36,284 bases of DNA from Elusimicrobiota bacterium (lineage in GTDB: Bacteria > Elusimicrobiota > Elusimicrobia > UBA1565 > UBA9628). The notes beneath the pieces were generated by a model. That model had not been told where the DNA came from. It saw only the letters and a list, made by a program, of their open reading frames with translations, and did not search any database. Positions 16,077 to 24,955 of the stretch are shown one piece after another (the stretch's first letter is position 1; the number at the start of each line of letters is the position of its first letter). Location: NCBI GenBank assembly GCA_023700845.1, contig JAMPYD010000004.1, forward strand, positions 1 to 36,284. The letters are read 5' to 3'. The position numbers were made by a program, and so were the translations under genes.

Positions 16077-18073
16077 GAGCCGCGCTCGCGGTCCTCCTCG
16101 CCGTCATTTTCGCCGCGGCCCCCGCGCGCGCGGCGTTCGAGGAGACCGGGGCGGGCGCCCGCGCCCCGGGGATGGGCGACGCCTTCACCGCTCTGGCCGA
16201 CGATGCCTATTCGATCCATTACAACCCCGCCGGGCTGGCGCAGCTGGAGCGGCCGCAGTTCGCCGCGGCGTACTCCAAGCTCTACGCCGGGCTGTCCGAC
16301 GGCACGGACATCGGCTTGTCCCAATTGGCTTACGCGCACCCTCTCGCCCGCGGGCGCCAAGGTACTTTGGGCCTGTCCTGGGAGCGCTTCTCCCTGAGCG
16401 GCCTCTATCAGGAGCAGGTGCTGGCGGCGGCCTACGGTCGGCAGGTCCTGGGAGGGACGCAGGGCGGCAAGCTCTATCTCGGCGCGACCGCCAAACTCCT
16501 CGCGCGCTCCTTCAATCGAGGTGCCGAGGCCTCCAACGCCTGCAGCGGCCTCAACTGCTCGCTGGGGGCGGATCCCGTCTTGTCGGGCTCGAATTCGACC
16601 AGCGCCCCCGATCTGGACCTCGGTCTGATCTACCGTTTTCCCCGCCGCCTGCAGGCGGGGCTGAGTCTTCAGCACGCGCTGCGGCCCAACGTGGCCTTCG
16701 CCGGCGACGACAAGCTCGAGCGGGCGCTGAACGCCGGCCTCGCGTACAAGTCGCTGTGGATGAGCCTCGCCGGTGAGCTGAAGCTGCGCCGGGCGGCCGA
16801 CGGCGCGACGGCTCGGGACGCGATCTTCGCGGCCGAGCGCTACTTCCCCTCGCTCGACTACGGGCAGTTCGGCGTACGCGGCTCGATCGGGTTCGGCAGC
16901 GCTGACTGGCGGCAGTTCACCGTCGGCGCCTCATACCGGATCAACAAGATCCAGGCCGACTATGCCTACCTGATCCCGATCGGCGGCGTCCAAGGCCAGT
17001 CGGGCTCTCACCGCGTCGGCCTGAGCTTTCATTTCGGCGCGCCTTCGGCCGACGAGGAATTGGCGCAGGAGATGCTCGAGCAGAAAAAGCGCATGACGGG
17101 GGGCCTGCCCGCCGTCTCTACCGGCGCCCCCGGATTCGGCTACGAATACGCCGAACAGGCCCGCCCGCAGGATCTCTCCGACCCGCGGCTCGACGCCGTG
17201 CGCGCGTTGATCCTTCAGCGCCGCTATCGCGCGGCGAAGGTCGCCTTCGACGCGCTCGCCAAGGCCCAGCCCATGGGCCCCGGCCTCGAGCGCCTTGGCC
17301 TGCGTCTCGATGACGCGGCGTATCACTACGCCGACCTTCCCGAGCCCGCCGCCCGCCCCGACAAAGGCGTGGTCGACGCGATCGCGGCCTATCTCAATGG
17401 GGAGGATCGCGAGGCCCTTCTGCACGCTTCCTACGCCCTCTCGCTCAGCGGCGAGGATGCGCGCATCGAGTCGTTCGTGCAGACCCTGGAGAAGAAGACC
17501 GGGCTCAAGGCCGACCGCCTCCCAGCCGGGCATTCGCGCGGGTTCATCGACGAGCTCCTGTGGCGCGTCGAGTTCGCGCACACGCGCGGAAACTCGGCCC
17601 AGGTCGAGGCCTTGCTGACAGACGTCATCCGCCTCGAACCCGAGAACATAACCGCGCTCTCCCGACTGGGCTCCCAACGCTATCTGCTGGGGCGCTACCT
17701 CGAGGCGGTCCAGTCCTGGGAAGCAGCGGAAAAGATCGAGACCCGCGAGCGGGAGCTCGTGTCGCTGCGCGCGTACCTCAAGCTCGCGCGCGAAGCGGCC
17801 TCGGGCAAGTCCCTGCCCGGCGGCTTGGCGCCCGCGGCCTCCGCGCCCGAGCCGTCGCTCGAGCGCGACGGCCTCCCGCGTCGCGCCTCCCCCGTCCCGA
17901 ACGGAGACCCCCGTCAGATCGAGGCCCTGTACCAGAAGGGCGTCGAGCATTACGCGCGCGGCGAGTACCTGCAGGCCAGCGCGATGTTCCTGCGCATCCT
18001 GCGCATCGACCCCGGAAATGCGCCGGCCCGCAAGGCGCTCGACCGGATCGAGCGCGCCCGCCCCGCGAGATGA
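16073..18073 (+). CDS. PorV/UPF0164-type outer-membrane barrel fused to TPR region
   Basis: 666 residues; its ATG overlaps the stop of the 119-residue gene. A signal peptide ends near APARA (residue 21). The mature N-terminus carries the family hallmark: ARAPGMGDAFTALADDAYS followed by NPAGLA. Alternating strands with aromatic ends continue to about residue 325 and close with HRVGLSFHF. From about residue 380 the protein is helical with TPR-like units, the last at about residues 615-650 (ALYQKGVEHYARGEYLQASA). PorV in Bacteroidota is an outer-membrane shuttle for type IX secretion; PorV-like proteins elsewhere are less understood. The TPR part should be periplasmic. Its stop overlaps the start of the histidine kinase gene. 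Confidence 0.85.
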   Translation: MRAALAVLLAVIFAAAPARAAFEETGAGARAPGMGDAFTALADDAYSIHYNPAGLAQLERPQFAAAYSKLYAGLSDGTDIGLSQLAYAHPLARGRQGTLGLSWERFSLSGLYQEQVLAAAYGRQVLGGTQGGKLYLGATAKLLARSFNRGAEASNACSGLNCSLGADPVLSGSNSTSAPDLDLGLIYRFPRRLQAGLSLQHALRPNVAFAGDDKLERALNAGLAYKSLWMSLAGELKLRRAADGATARDAIFAAERYFPSLDYGQFGVRGSIGFGSADWRQFTVGASYRINKIQADYAYLIPIGGVQGQSGSHRVGLSFHFGAPSADEELAQEMLEQKKRMTGGLPAVSTGAPGFGYEYAEQARPQDLSDPRLDAVRALILQRRYRAAKVAFDALAKAQPMGPGLERLGLRLDDAAYHYADLPEPAARPDKGVVDAIAAYLNGEDREALLHASYALSLSGEDARIESFVQTLEKKTGLKADRLPAGHSRGFIDELLWRVEFAHTRGNSAQVEALLTDVIRLEPENITALSRLGSQRYLLGRYLEAVQSWEAAEKIETRERELVSLRAYLKLAREAASGKSLPGGLAPAASAPEPSLERDGLPRRASPVPNGDPRQIEALYQKGVEHYARGEYLQASAMFLRILRIDPGNAPARKALDRIERARPAR

Positions 18074-19392
18074 GCATCCGCCTCAAGCTCGCGCTGCTCC
18101 TGGCCCTGACCGCGGCCGCGGCCGTGCTCGTCTCGTCACGGGTATTCTTCACCGCGCAGCGAGACGCGCTGCGCGCCGCGGAGCAGGAAAAGAACGCGGT
18201 GCTCGTCGAGTCCGTGCGCGCGATGGCGAGGGAGGCCCAGCTCGCGCGCGACCCGTTGATGCTGATCGACTACCTCGAGTTCCTCAAGCGGGACCGGCCC
18301 GAGCTCCTCGGCACGCGCATGCGCTACGATGGTTCGTGGCGCGGCGCCCTGCTCCCGGCCGCGCCCGACCAGGACTTTAACGAGGCGGCCGTCGAGATCC
18401 CCGCGGCGGAAGGCGTCGGCGCGGTGCGGGTCGAGCTTAGGCTGTCGCGCGCCGTGCTGCAGGCCCGCGTCTCTGCGGCCGAACGGGCGCTGGGGTACGC
18501 GCTCGCGCGCTCCGCGGGCGCCGTCGCCCTCCTCCTCGCGCTGCTCGGGATCCCTTTGGCGTGGACTTTGACCTCTCGCGTCGTCGAGCTGCGACGGGCT
18601 GCCGAGGAGATCGGCGAGGGTCGTCTCGAGCGCCGGGTCGACGAGAGAGGTCGCGACGAGATCGGGGGCCTGGCGCGCGGCATGAACGCCATGGCGGTGC
18701 GCCTCGGCGAGGTCGAGGAGATGAAGAAGCGCTTCATCTCCTCGGTGACGCACGAGCTGCGCGCTCCGCTGTTCGCGATCGAGAGCTACGCCCGCATCAT
18801 GCTCCAGGAGTCCCAGCTCGGCGAGGCGGACCGCCAGCGCGTCCTGCGCGTCGAGCAGAACGCCGGCCGCCTGGCGCGCTTCGTGACGACCTTGCTTGAC
18901 GCGGCCCGCATCGAGCGGGGCAAGCTCGACTACGCCCCCCGAGAGGTCGACCTGGAGGCGCTCGCGCGGGACGTAGCGGCCTTTCACGGGGAGCGCGCCA
19001 AGGAGGATGGGAGAGTTCTCGAGGTGAGCGTCGGACCGGGGCCCCATCGCGCGCGCGCGGATTCGGACATGGTCGTGATGGCGTTGACCAATCTCGTGAC
19101 CAACGGCCTCAAATTCGCGCCTCCGGGAGGGCGCGTGGTCCTCTCCTTGCTTCGCACGAAGGCGGGACATGAGCTCGCCGTCGCCGACGACGGCCCCGGC
19201 ATAGACCCGCGCGACCTGGACCGCCTGTTCGTGCCGTTCGAGCGCCTGGAGGCCGGTAAGAAGGTTCAAGGAACAGGTCTGGGCCTGTCCATCGTCAAGA
19301 CGATCGTCGAGACCCACGGCGGCCGGGTCGGCGTGTACTCCGCCCCCGGACAAGGGAGCCGCTTCCATTTCACTCTTCCCTTTTCCCGATAA
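18070..19392 (+). CDS. Membrane sensor histidine kinase
   Basis: 440 residues; the ATG at 18070 overlaps the previous stop (ATGA). The first membrane helix is about residues 4-22, a periplasmic sensor of about 115 residues follows, and the second helix is about 147-168. HAMP spans about 168-215. The phosphoacceptor box SSVTHELRAP puts the active His at residue 228. The ATPase domain has an N-box NLVTNGLKF (Asn345), G1 DDGPGI (Asp373), an F-box FVPFERL and G2 GTGLGLSI, so all catalytic motifs look intact. No response regulator is present in the window. Coupling to the PorV-like gene suggests it senses or controls the state of the envelope system. Confidence 0.95.
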   Translation: MSIRLKLALLLALTAAAAVLVSSRVFFTAQRDALRAAEQEKNAVLVESVRAMAREAQLARDPLMLIDYLEFLKRDRPELLGTRMRYDGSWRGALLPAAPDQDFNEAAVEIPAAEGVGAVRVELRLSRAVLQARVSAAERALGYALARSAGAVALLLALLGIPLAWTLTSRVVELRRAAEEIGEGRLERRVDERGRDEIGGLARGMNAMAVRLGEVEEMKKRFISSVTHELRAPLFAIESYARIMLQESQLGEADRQRVLRVEQNAGRLARFVTTLLDAARIERGKLDYAPREVDLEALARDVAAFHGERAKEDGRVLEVSVGPGPHRARADSDMVVMALTNLVTNGLKFAPPGGRVVLSLLRTKAGHELAVADDGPGIDPRDLDRLFVPFERLEAGKKVQGTGLGLSIVKTIVETHGGRVGVYSAPGQGSRFHFTLPFSR

Positions 19393-19431
19393 CAAATGCG
19401 TAATCCGGCACCGGCCCCGCGGGGCTATGCT

Positions 19432-20220
19432 ATGGGCGTGACGAAATACGTCGTCCTGGCGGCGCTGTGCGCGACGGCGGCCCACGCGGGTCCGGCTGGC
19501 GAGGTCGAGCATGCCGCCCGTCTCGAGGCGAGCGTGGAGGCGGCGCTCGATCGTATTATCGGCCCCGGACGATCCGCGGCGACGGTCGAGGCGCGCGGAG
19601 AGCGCGTGACCAGGCGCGAGCAGTCCGAGATCAGCGGCACCGGAGGGGACTCGGCGCCGGCCGAAAGCTCGTCGGAGCCCGGCCCGGCGGCGCCTTCGCC
19701 GTCCGCGATCCTCCCCCTTCCAGGCTATGCGAAAAAGGGGGTTCCCGCCGCCCCCCCCTCCTCTCGGATCCCTCCGCTCCTGCTGCATGCGGCCTCCGAG
19801 GAAACCGTCCGCGAGGGCTCTTTCGCGGTGACCGGCCTGCGGGCCTGGATCTTCCTGGACAAGGGCCTCGACGATGCCGCGGCCGCCGAGGCGGTGCGCG
19901 TCAGTCTCGAGATCCTCGCGATCGACCCTGACCGCGGCGACTCGTTCAAGGTCGTGCGGACCTCCTTCCTGCCCGCGTGGCGCGCCGCGTTCTCCCGTCC
20001 TCGCGGCGCGGGAGCGCTGGCCCTCCTCGCCGTGGCCTGCGCGGCCGCGCTGGCGTCCGCCGCGCTGCTCGGCTTCGCGGCGCTGCGCTCGTCGCGGGCC
20101 CTCGCCGACGCGATCCGCGCGGTCCGGGCGCCGGCCGCGGTCTCCTCCCCTCCCGCGCCCCTGCCTGCCCGGCGCATACTGCCTCTTCCTCCGCTCGGCA
20201 AGGGAGGCCTCGGCTCGTGA
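19432..20220 (+). CDS. FliF RBM3-like single-pass membrane protein
   Basis: 262 residues from the ATG at 19432, preferred over an in-frame ATG at 19396 because it starts directly on a signal-peptide-like segment (GVTKYVVLAALCATAAHA). The next part, VEHAARLEASVEAALDRIIG then PGRSAATVEA, matches the start of the third ring-building domain of flagellar FliF. After a proline-rich loop, ETVREGSFAVTGLRAWIFLD and then LAIDPDRGDSFKVVRTSF match its second half, and a membrane helix follows (about residues 180-203) with a short cytoplasmic tail. FliF normally has RBM1, RBM2, two helices and a FliG-binding tail; here only RBM3 and one helix remain. No other flagellar gene is in the window. The assignment rests on motif comparison by eye. 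Confidence 0.7.
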   Translation: MGVTKYVVLAALCATAAHAGPAGEVEHAARLEASVEAALDRIIGPGRSAATVEARGERVTRREQSEISGTGGDSAPAESSSEPGPAAPSPSAILPLPGYAKKGVPAAPPSSRIPPLLLHAASEETVREGSFAVTGLRAWIFLDKGLDDAAAAEAVRVSLEILAIDPDRGDSFKVVRTSFLPAWRAAFSRPRGAGALALLAVACAAALASAALLGFAALRSSRALADAIRAVRAPAAVSSPPAPLPARRILPLPPLGKGGLGS

Positions 20221-21821
20221 GCAAGCGCTACGACGCGGCGCGGCGGGGCCTCGAGGCCGCCTCCCAGGCGCTGACTCGCCTGCGCCTTGAAAGCGGGGAG
20301 GAGGCGCGTCCGTCTGAAGGCGACGTCGCCGCCGCCGCCGGATTGCGCGCGGCGCTCGACGCCGCCCGTCGCGCTCTGGAGGGCAAGGCCGGCGCCCTCG
20401 AGTCGGCCGAGGCCCGGATCCGCGAGCTCGAGCGCGAGCGCGACGAACTGCTCTCTCGGGCGAAGGGCTCTCGTCCCGATCCCGGGCTCGCCGAGAGGGT
20501 CGAGCGCGCCGAGGCCGAGGCGATGAAGGTGAAGCTTTCCTCCGCCGCCGAGGCCGCAGCGATGAATGGACGCCTGTCGATCCAGCAGGCGGAGTTCGTG
20601 CGTCTGAACTCCCTGCGCCGCAAGGCCGAGCAGGCCGCCGAGCAGAGCGAGCTGACGCGGCGCGAGGTCGAGGACGCGCTGCGCCGCGATCTGCGCACGG
20701 TCCACGCCGCCCTCGACCGGGCCGCCGCCGAGGCGGGCGCGCGCGAGGCCCGGGCCCAGTCCGATATTCAGGGCCTGACGCGGCGGCTCGAGGCGGCGCT
20801 GACGCGCACCGAGCAGTTGTCGCGGGAGCAGCAGGTCGAACGCGATCGCTGGCGCGCGGAACGGGCGCGCCTGGTGTCCACGCTCCAGCGCGCTTCCGCG
20901 GTGCATACCGCGTTGCGTCGCGAGATCGCGGACCTGCGGCGAGGCCTGGACCTCGGCGCCGAGGAGGTCGCTCGACGGCTGTTCGAGAGCGAGGCCGAGC
21001 TCTCGAAGGCTCGCGCGGGACTCGACGGCCGGGTCGAGGACCTGTCCCGGCGCCTGTCCATGGCCGACGCCGAGCGCCAGAAGGCGCGCGCCCAGCAGGC
21101 CGCCGAGGCCGGGCGAGCCGAGGGTCTGGCCCGGCGCTTGGCCGCGGCCGAGGAGGCGCTGTCGGAGCATCGGGCGAGCCTCGCTGCGCGCGCCGAGCAG
21201 CTTCCGCAGCGTCTGTCGGCCGCGCTTGTCGCTCGCCTCAAGCCCGGCGCGGCCGCGGCCTACGAGCGCTTGCGCGAACTTTCCGCCGTCGTGCCGCTCA
21301 CGGAATCCGAGAACGCCTCCCTGCGCCGCGCCGCCTCCTCCTTGGCGGGCCTCAGCGACGCCGTCGGCGTCCTGGAGCGCTTCCTGGACGACGGCCCGCG
21401 GGGCGAACCCGGAAGCTTGTCTCCCGCGCTCTCTCGCGCGGCCGCGGCTTGGGAGGCGGCGCTCGCTCGCAAAAACTGCCGCCTCGCCATGAAGCTCGAG
21501 GACGGTCTCTCCGCCGTTTTCGATCCCTCCGACCTGGCCATCGTGCTCGATCAGCTGCTGCGGCGGGCCTTCGAGACGCTTCCCGAGCGCTGTCTGCTCG
21601 CGTTGTCCGCGCATCGATCCGGCGGGACCGTCGTGGTGTCCCTGGAGGACGACGGCCCCGCGCTCTTCGCCCGCGACCCCGAGGCGGCGTTCGAGCCCGG
21701 CGACGCGGGCCTGGCGTTGCCGCTGGCCCGGCGGGCCCTGCGGCGCTGGGGCGGCGACGCGCGTCTCGAGAAGTCCCCCTCCGGCAACGGCCGCCTGGTC
21801 CTCACCTTCGTCGCGGCCTAG
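20217..21821 (+). CDS. Coiled-coil protein with degenerate histidine-kinase ATPase domain
   Basis: 534 residues; the GTG start at 20217 overlaps the stop of the FliF-like gene (GTGA). There is no signal peptide or membrane helix, so it is cytoplasmic. Residues 1 to about 380 are almost continuous Ala/Glu/Arg/Leu coiled coil. Residues about 415-534 follow a HATPase_c layout: DPSDLAIVLDQLLRRAFETL in place of the N-box (usual Asn replaced by Arg), SLEDDGPALF for G1 (second Gly lost) and GDAGLALPLARRAL for G2. No phosphoacceptor His box is seen. It is probably a non-catalytic pseudokinase or a nucleotide-binding scaffold. Gene order suggests it acts with the FliF-like protein and the kinase upstream. 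Confidence 0.8.
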   Translation: MSKRYDAARRGLEAASQALTRLRLESGEEARPSEGDVAAAAGLRAALDAARRALEGKAGALESAEARIRELERERDELLSRAKGSRPDPGLAERVERAEAEAMKVKLSSAAEAAAMNGRLSIQQAEFVRLNSLRRKAEQAAEQSELTRREVEDALRRDLRTVHAALDRAAAEAGAREARAQSDIQGLTRRLEAALTRTEQLSREQQVERDRWRAERARLVSTLQRASAVHTALRREIADLRRGLDLGAEEVARRLFESEAELSKARAGLDGRVEDLSRRLSMADAERQKARAQQAAEAGRAEGLARRLAAAEEALSEHRASLAARAEQLPQRLSAALVARLKPGAAAAYERLRELSAVVPLTESENASLRRAASSLAGLSDAVGVLERFLDDGPRGEPGSLSPALSRAAAAWEAALARKNCRLAMKLEDGLSAVFDPSDLAIVLDQLLRRAFETLPERCLLALSAHRSGGTVVVSLEDDGPALFARDPEAAFEPGDAGLALPLARRALRRWGGDARLEKSPSGNGRLVLTFVAA

Positions 21822-21843
21822 GTCCGGCCGCCAGCGGCCGGAC
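21822..21843. terminator. Perfect GC-rich palindrome between convergent genes
   Basis: GTCCGGCCGC, two bases, then GCGGCCGGAC: ten bases each side, able to form a 9-bp stem with a 4-base loop. It lies between the stop of the plus-strand cluster and the stop of the minus-strand operon at 21860. No T-run follows on either strand, so it would be a weak or Rho-assisted bidirectional terminator. Confidence 0.45.
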
Positions 21844-21859
21844 GCGGCTGCTTCAGCAC

Positions 21860-23092
21860 CTAGTCCTCCTTCGACATCGCCCGAAGGCGCTTGAGCACGG
21901 CCTCGCGGCCGCAAGGCTCGGCGAGGCAGGCTCGCGCGATCTCCCGGGAGTCGCCCAGCGGCGGCAGGAACTCCGTGCGCTGGAACTCCTTGACGGCCTC
22001 GTCCCTCCGGTCCAGCAGATCGAGCGTGATGCCGCGCAGCAGGTGCGTGAAGGTCCGGAAGACGCCGGGCTTCGCCTTGGCGTCCGCTTCGATCGCGTGG
22101 TCGAGCCAGGCCAAGGTCCGCTCCAGGTCCTCCTTGGCGAGGCACGCGTCCCCGGAGAGGCCGCAGGCCAAGGTCAGCCATTTGCGGCGGAAGGCCTTCG
22201 GGTCGGCGGCGACGATCTTGACCAGCTCCCTTCCGACCGCGAGCGAGCCGTCCCAATCTCCGAGACGGTGACGCACGTTCGCCTCGAGGAACAGGAAGTA
22301 GGGGCTGCCCGGGAAGTCCGCGCGCAGGCCTTTGAGCAGGTTCAGAGCGCGGGGATAATCGTGGAGGTCGATCAGGCAGATCGAGAGCAGCATCTGCGCC
22401 GCCTGGCGCCGCGCGAAGCCGGCCTTCTCCACCGCGCGCTGGATGCGCTCGAGGCCGCGCTCCTCGTCGCCGCGCAGGCCGAATATGATGCCGAGCTTGG
22501 CGATGCCCTTCAGGTGCGCGGCCTGGTAGTCGAAGACGCCCAGTCCGAGATACACGTCCTCGTAGCCCTCATCGAGCTTGGCGACCTTCTTGAGGTGCTT
22601 CATCGACTTCTTGCCGTCGAAGTAGGCGTCGAGCCACTTGCCCTTCATCAGGTTCCATTGGCCGCGCACGCCGAGGGTCATGCCGGAGACGTAATAGCCG
22701 TCGAGCCTGGTCTGCTTGTCCTTGGAGTCGATGTAGGCCTCGGCCTTGCGCACGCCCGCCTCGATGTCCTGCTCGAAAAGCCCCTGCAGCGTCGGGGTGT
22801 CCTTGAACAGGCCGTACTCCTGCGAGGACTGCCACCAGATGGCCCCGGCCTCGAAGAGATAGCCGAAGGGGTTGTCGGGCTCGAGCTCGATGAGCTTGCG
22901 CGAGGCGAGCCGCGCCTCGGCGTAATCGAGGCTGTACAGCGCGGTCAGGCCCCGGTCGAGCTGCGCCTCGGCCGCCGGCGAGGTCTTCGCCCCCCCCGCG
23001 TGGACCGACGCGGGAGCCAACGCGAGGATCAAGCCCAAGGCTCCCGCGCTGAAGAACTCGGTCCAGGGCCGAGTCGTCGGGCTAATTGGCAT
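21860..23092 (-). CDS. Secreted TPR-repeat protein
   Basis: 410 residues. An N-terminal signal segment (about residues 1-32, ending PASVHA) precedes helical repeats. TPR-type units are seen at AEAQLDRGLTALYSLDYAEA (about 40) and around residues 230-300 (DYPRALNLLKGLRADFPGS). A segment near residues 75-190 is rich in Trp, Tyr and Gly. The start overlaps the stop of the next gene upstream by 11 bases. As the last gene of the TRAP operon it may be a further periplasmic accessory to the transporter. No enzyme motif is seen. Confidence 0.85.
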   Translation of the reverse strand: MPISPTTRPWTEFFSAGALGLILALAPASVHAGGAKTSPAAEAQLDRGLTALYSLDYAEARLASRKLIELEPDNPFGYLFEAGAIWWQSSQEYGLFKDTPTLQGLFEQDIEAGVRKAEAYIDSKDKQTRLDGYYVSGMTLGVRGQWNLMKGKWLDAYFDGKKSMKHLKKVAKLDEGYEDVYLGLGVFDYQAAHLKGIAKLGIIFGLRGDEERGLERIQRAVEKAGFARRQAAQMLLSICLIDLHDYPRALNLLKGLRADFPGSPYFLFLEANVRHRLGDWDGSLAVGRELVKIVAADPKAFRRKWLTLACGLSGDACLAKEDLERTLAWLDHAIEADAKAKPGVFRTFTHLLRGITLDLLDRRDEAVKEFQRTEFLPPLGDSREIARACLAEPCGREAVLKRLRAMSKED

Positions 23093-24071
23093 AGATCCTG
23101 TCCCCGGCGTCGCCTTTGGGATTCTTCCGGCGGGGCGCCGGCTTCGGCTTAGGCTTGGGCGCGGACTTCGGCTCGGGCTTCTCGAGGGCGGCGACGCGCG
23201 CGCAGGCCGGGCGCAGGCCCAGGCCGCAGGCCTGCTGGTGGTCGGCCAGCGCCGATTCCCGGGATTTGAGCGCCTCTCCGGCCAGGCCGCGGCGGAAATA
23301 GCCGTCGGCGAGCGTCAGCCGCGCGGCGTTGAGGCCCCTCGTGGACGCGCCGATGCGGCGCCGGTCGTCGAGGACCCGCTCGAGGTCGGGAAGCGCGCGA
23401 CTCAGGTCGCGGTGGGCGTTGTCCCAGTCGCCGAGCGCGGAGTAGGCGCGCGAGCGCCACGTCAGGATCTCGGCGCGGCGCTTCTGCGGCCGCTCCGCGG
23501 CGGCGGACAAGGCCGACAGAGCCTCGCCGTAGCGGCGGACCGACAGGTACGCGCGGCCCTCGCCCAGGGACGGGCGCGGGTCCTCGGCGCCGAGCAGGCG
23601 CGCGGCCCCGGCGAACGCGTCGCGGGCGGCCTTGCCCGACCGCGGCGGACCCTGGACCAGGCGCGCCTCCCCGAGCGCGAGCCAGCCCTCCGGGTCCTCG
23701 GGAGCGATCGCGACGTAGTCCTCGGCGTCGCGCTCCGCCGCGGCGCCCTTGCCGAGCGCCGCGCGCGCGCGGGCGCGCATCAGCCGCGCGCGGTCGTTGC
23801 GGGCGTCGATGTCGAGCGCCTTCGTGAGGTCGTCCTCGGCGCGCGCGTCGTCGAACCGCGCGGCCTCCCCCTCCGCGCGGGCGAAGTGAGCGTGCGCCAG
23901 CAGAGGACGGCCGTCCTCGGGCATCCAGGCCCGCAGCGCGCGCGTCGCGTACTCGACGCGCTCGGGGTCGGAGGCGCTGCGCGCCTCCGCCTTTCGCAGC
24001 TGCTCGACGAACGGGCTCAGCGCCCGCGCGGGCGCGGCGAGAAGGAGCCCGAGCGCGGCCGCGCGGATCAT
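23082..24071 (-). CDS. Secreted TPR-repeat protein with Lys/Pro-rich tail
   Basis: 329 residues from the ATG at 24071, which overlaps the stop of the LOG-family gene (ATGA) and starts on a signal peptide (IRAAALGLLLAAPARA). TPR-like units follow from about residue 35 to 280, for example AEDDLTKALDIDARNDRARL and GEALSALSAAAERPQKRRAE. The end is a Lys/Pro linker (KPKPKPAPRRK) that could span or bind the envelope. Longer upstream extensions of the frame run through the LOG gene and are not real. No specific function is recognised. Confidence 0.85.
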   Translation of the reverse strand: MIRAAALGLLLAAPARALSPFVEQLRKAEARSASDPERVEYATRALRAWMPEDGRPLLAHAHFARAEGEAARFDDARAEDDLTKALDIDARNDRARLMRARARAALGKGAAAERDAEDYVAIAPEDPEGWLALGEARLVQGPPRSGKAARDAFAGAARLLGAEDPRPSLGEGRAYLSVRRYGEALSALSAAAERPQKRRAEILTWRSRAYSALGDWDNAHRDLSRALPDLERVLDDRRRIGASTRGLNAARLTLADGYFRRGLAGEALKSRESALADHQQACGLGLRPACARVAALEKPEPKSAPKPKPKPAPRRKNPKGDAGDRIYAN

Positions 24072-24955
24072 GAGGCGGCGAGCGTCTCCTTGTGGGACTT
24101 CCAGAATTTCCGGATGTGGTCCCAGCCTTCCTCGGCCGTGTCGACCATCTTGAAGAGCTTGTTGTCGGCCCAGTTGGTCATGCCCTGCTCCGCGAGATAG
24201 TCGAAGTCCACGAGCCGCTTCCAAAAGGTCTTGCCGACGAGGACGATCGGCAGCGGGCGCTTCTTGCCCGTCTGCACGAGCGTCAAGGTCTCGAAGAGCT
24301 CGTCGAGGGTGCCGAAGCCGCCCGGGAACGCGACCAGCGCCTTGGCGCGCATCAGGAAGTGCATCTTGCGCAGCGAGAAGTAGTGGAACTGGAAGCACAG
24401 CTCCGGCGTGATGTACGGATTCGGGTCCTGCTCGTGCGGCAGGGTGATGTTGAGGCCGATGCTCTTGGCTCCGCACTCCCAGGCGCCGCGGTTGGCGGCC
24501 TCCATGATGCCCGGGCCGCCGCCCGTCACGATGACGTGCTCGAGGTCCTGGCCCGCCTGCTGGGCCTTTGATAGAAGCGCGGCGAAACGCCGCGCTTCCT
24601 CGTACCAGTGGGAGAGCTCGAGCTTCTTCTCGGCGAGGACGACGAGGCGCTTGAGCTCGACGTCGCGAGGGCGGTCGGAGAGGTTCTCCTTGGCGATCTC
24701 CAGCGCGCGGGCGGCCTCCTCCCCGGAAAGGATGCGGGCGGAGCCGAAGACGACGATGGTGGAGCGGATCTTGTTCTCGCGCAGGATCAGTTCGGGCTTG
24801 AGCAGCTCGAGCTGCAGGCGGACGGCGCGCAGGTCCTTGCGGCCCATGAAGTCCATGTCGGCGTACGCCTTGAGGTAGGCGTGCGACTCGCGGATCTTCT
24901 TGAGCAGGGCGGTGCGCTGTTCGGGAAGGAGTTCTCGGGTGGTTTTAGGGTTCAT
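24068..24955 (-). CDS. LOG-family protein (nucleoside 5'-monophosphate phosphoribohydrolase-like)
   Basis: 295 residues. The Rossmann-like core shows VTGGGPGIMEAANRGA (about residue 142) and the signature PGGFGTLDELFE (about residue 209), the nucleotide-binding and catalytic motif of the lysine-decarboxylase-like/LOG family (TIGR00730 type). Characterised members release ribose 5-phosphate from cytokinin or purine nucleoside monophosphates. An N-terminal helical extension of about 75 residues is typical of the longer bacterial subgroup. The start overlaps the dctM stop (ATGA). Why a nucleotide hydrolase should be co-translated with a TRAP transporter is not clear; the substrate is unknown. 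Confidence 0.88.
   Translation of the reverse strand: MNPKTTRELLPEQRTALLKKIRESHAYLKAYADMDFMGRKDLRAVRLQLELLKPELILRENKIRSTIVVFGSARILSGEEAARALEIAKENLSDRPRDVELKRLVVLAEKKLELSHWYEEARRFAALLSKAQQAGQDLEHVIVTGGGPGIMEAANRGAWECGAKSIGLNITLPHEQDPNPYITPELCFQFHYFSLRKMHFLMRAKALVAFPGGFGTLDELFETLTLVQTGKKRPLPIVLVGKTFWKRLVDFDYLAEQGMTNWADNKLFKMVDTAEEGWDHIRKFWKSHKETLAAS

Noticed and set aside
24072-24476. Longer N-terminus for the 329-residue TPR protein
   Set aside because: The extension is antisense-free but out of frame through the LOG gene. The ATG at 24071 begins on a signal peptide and overlaps the LOG stop.
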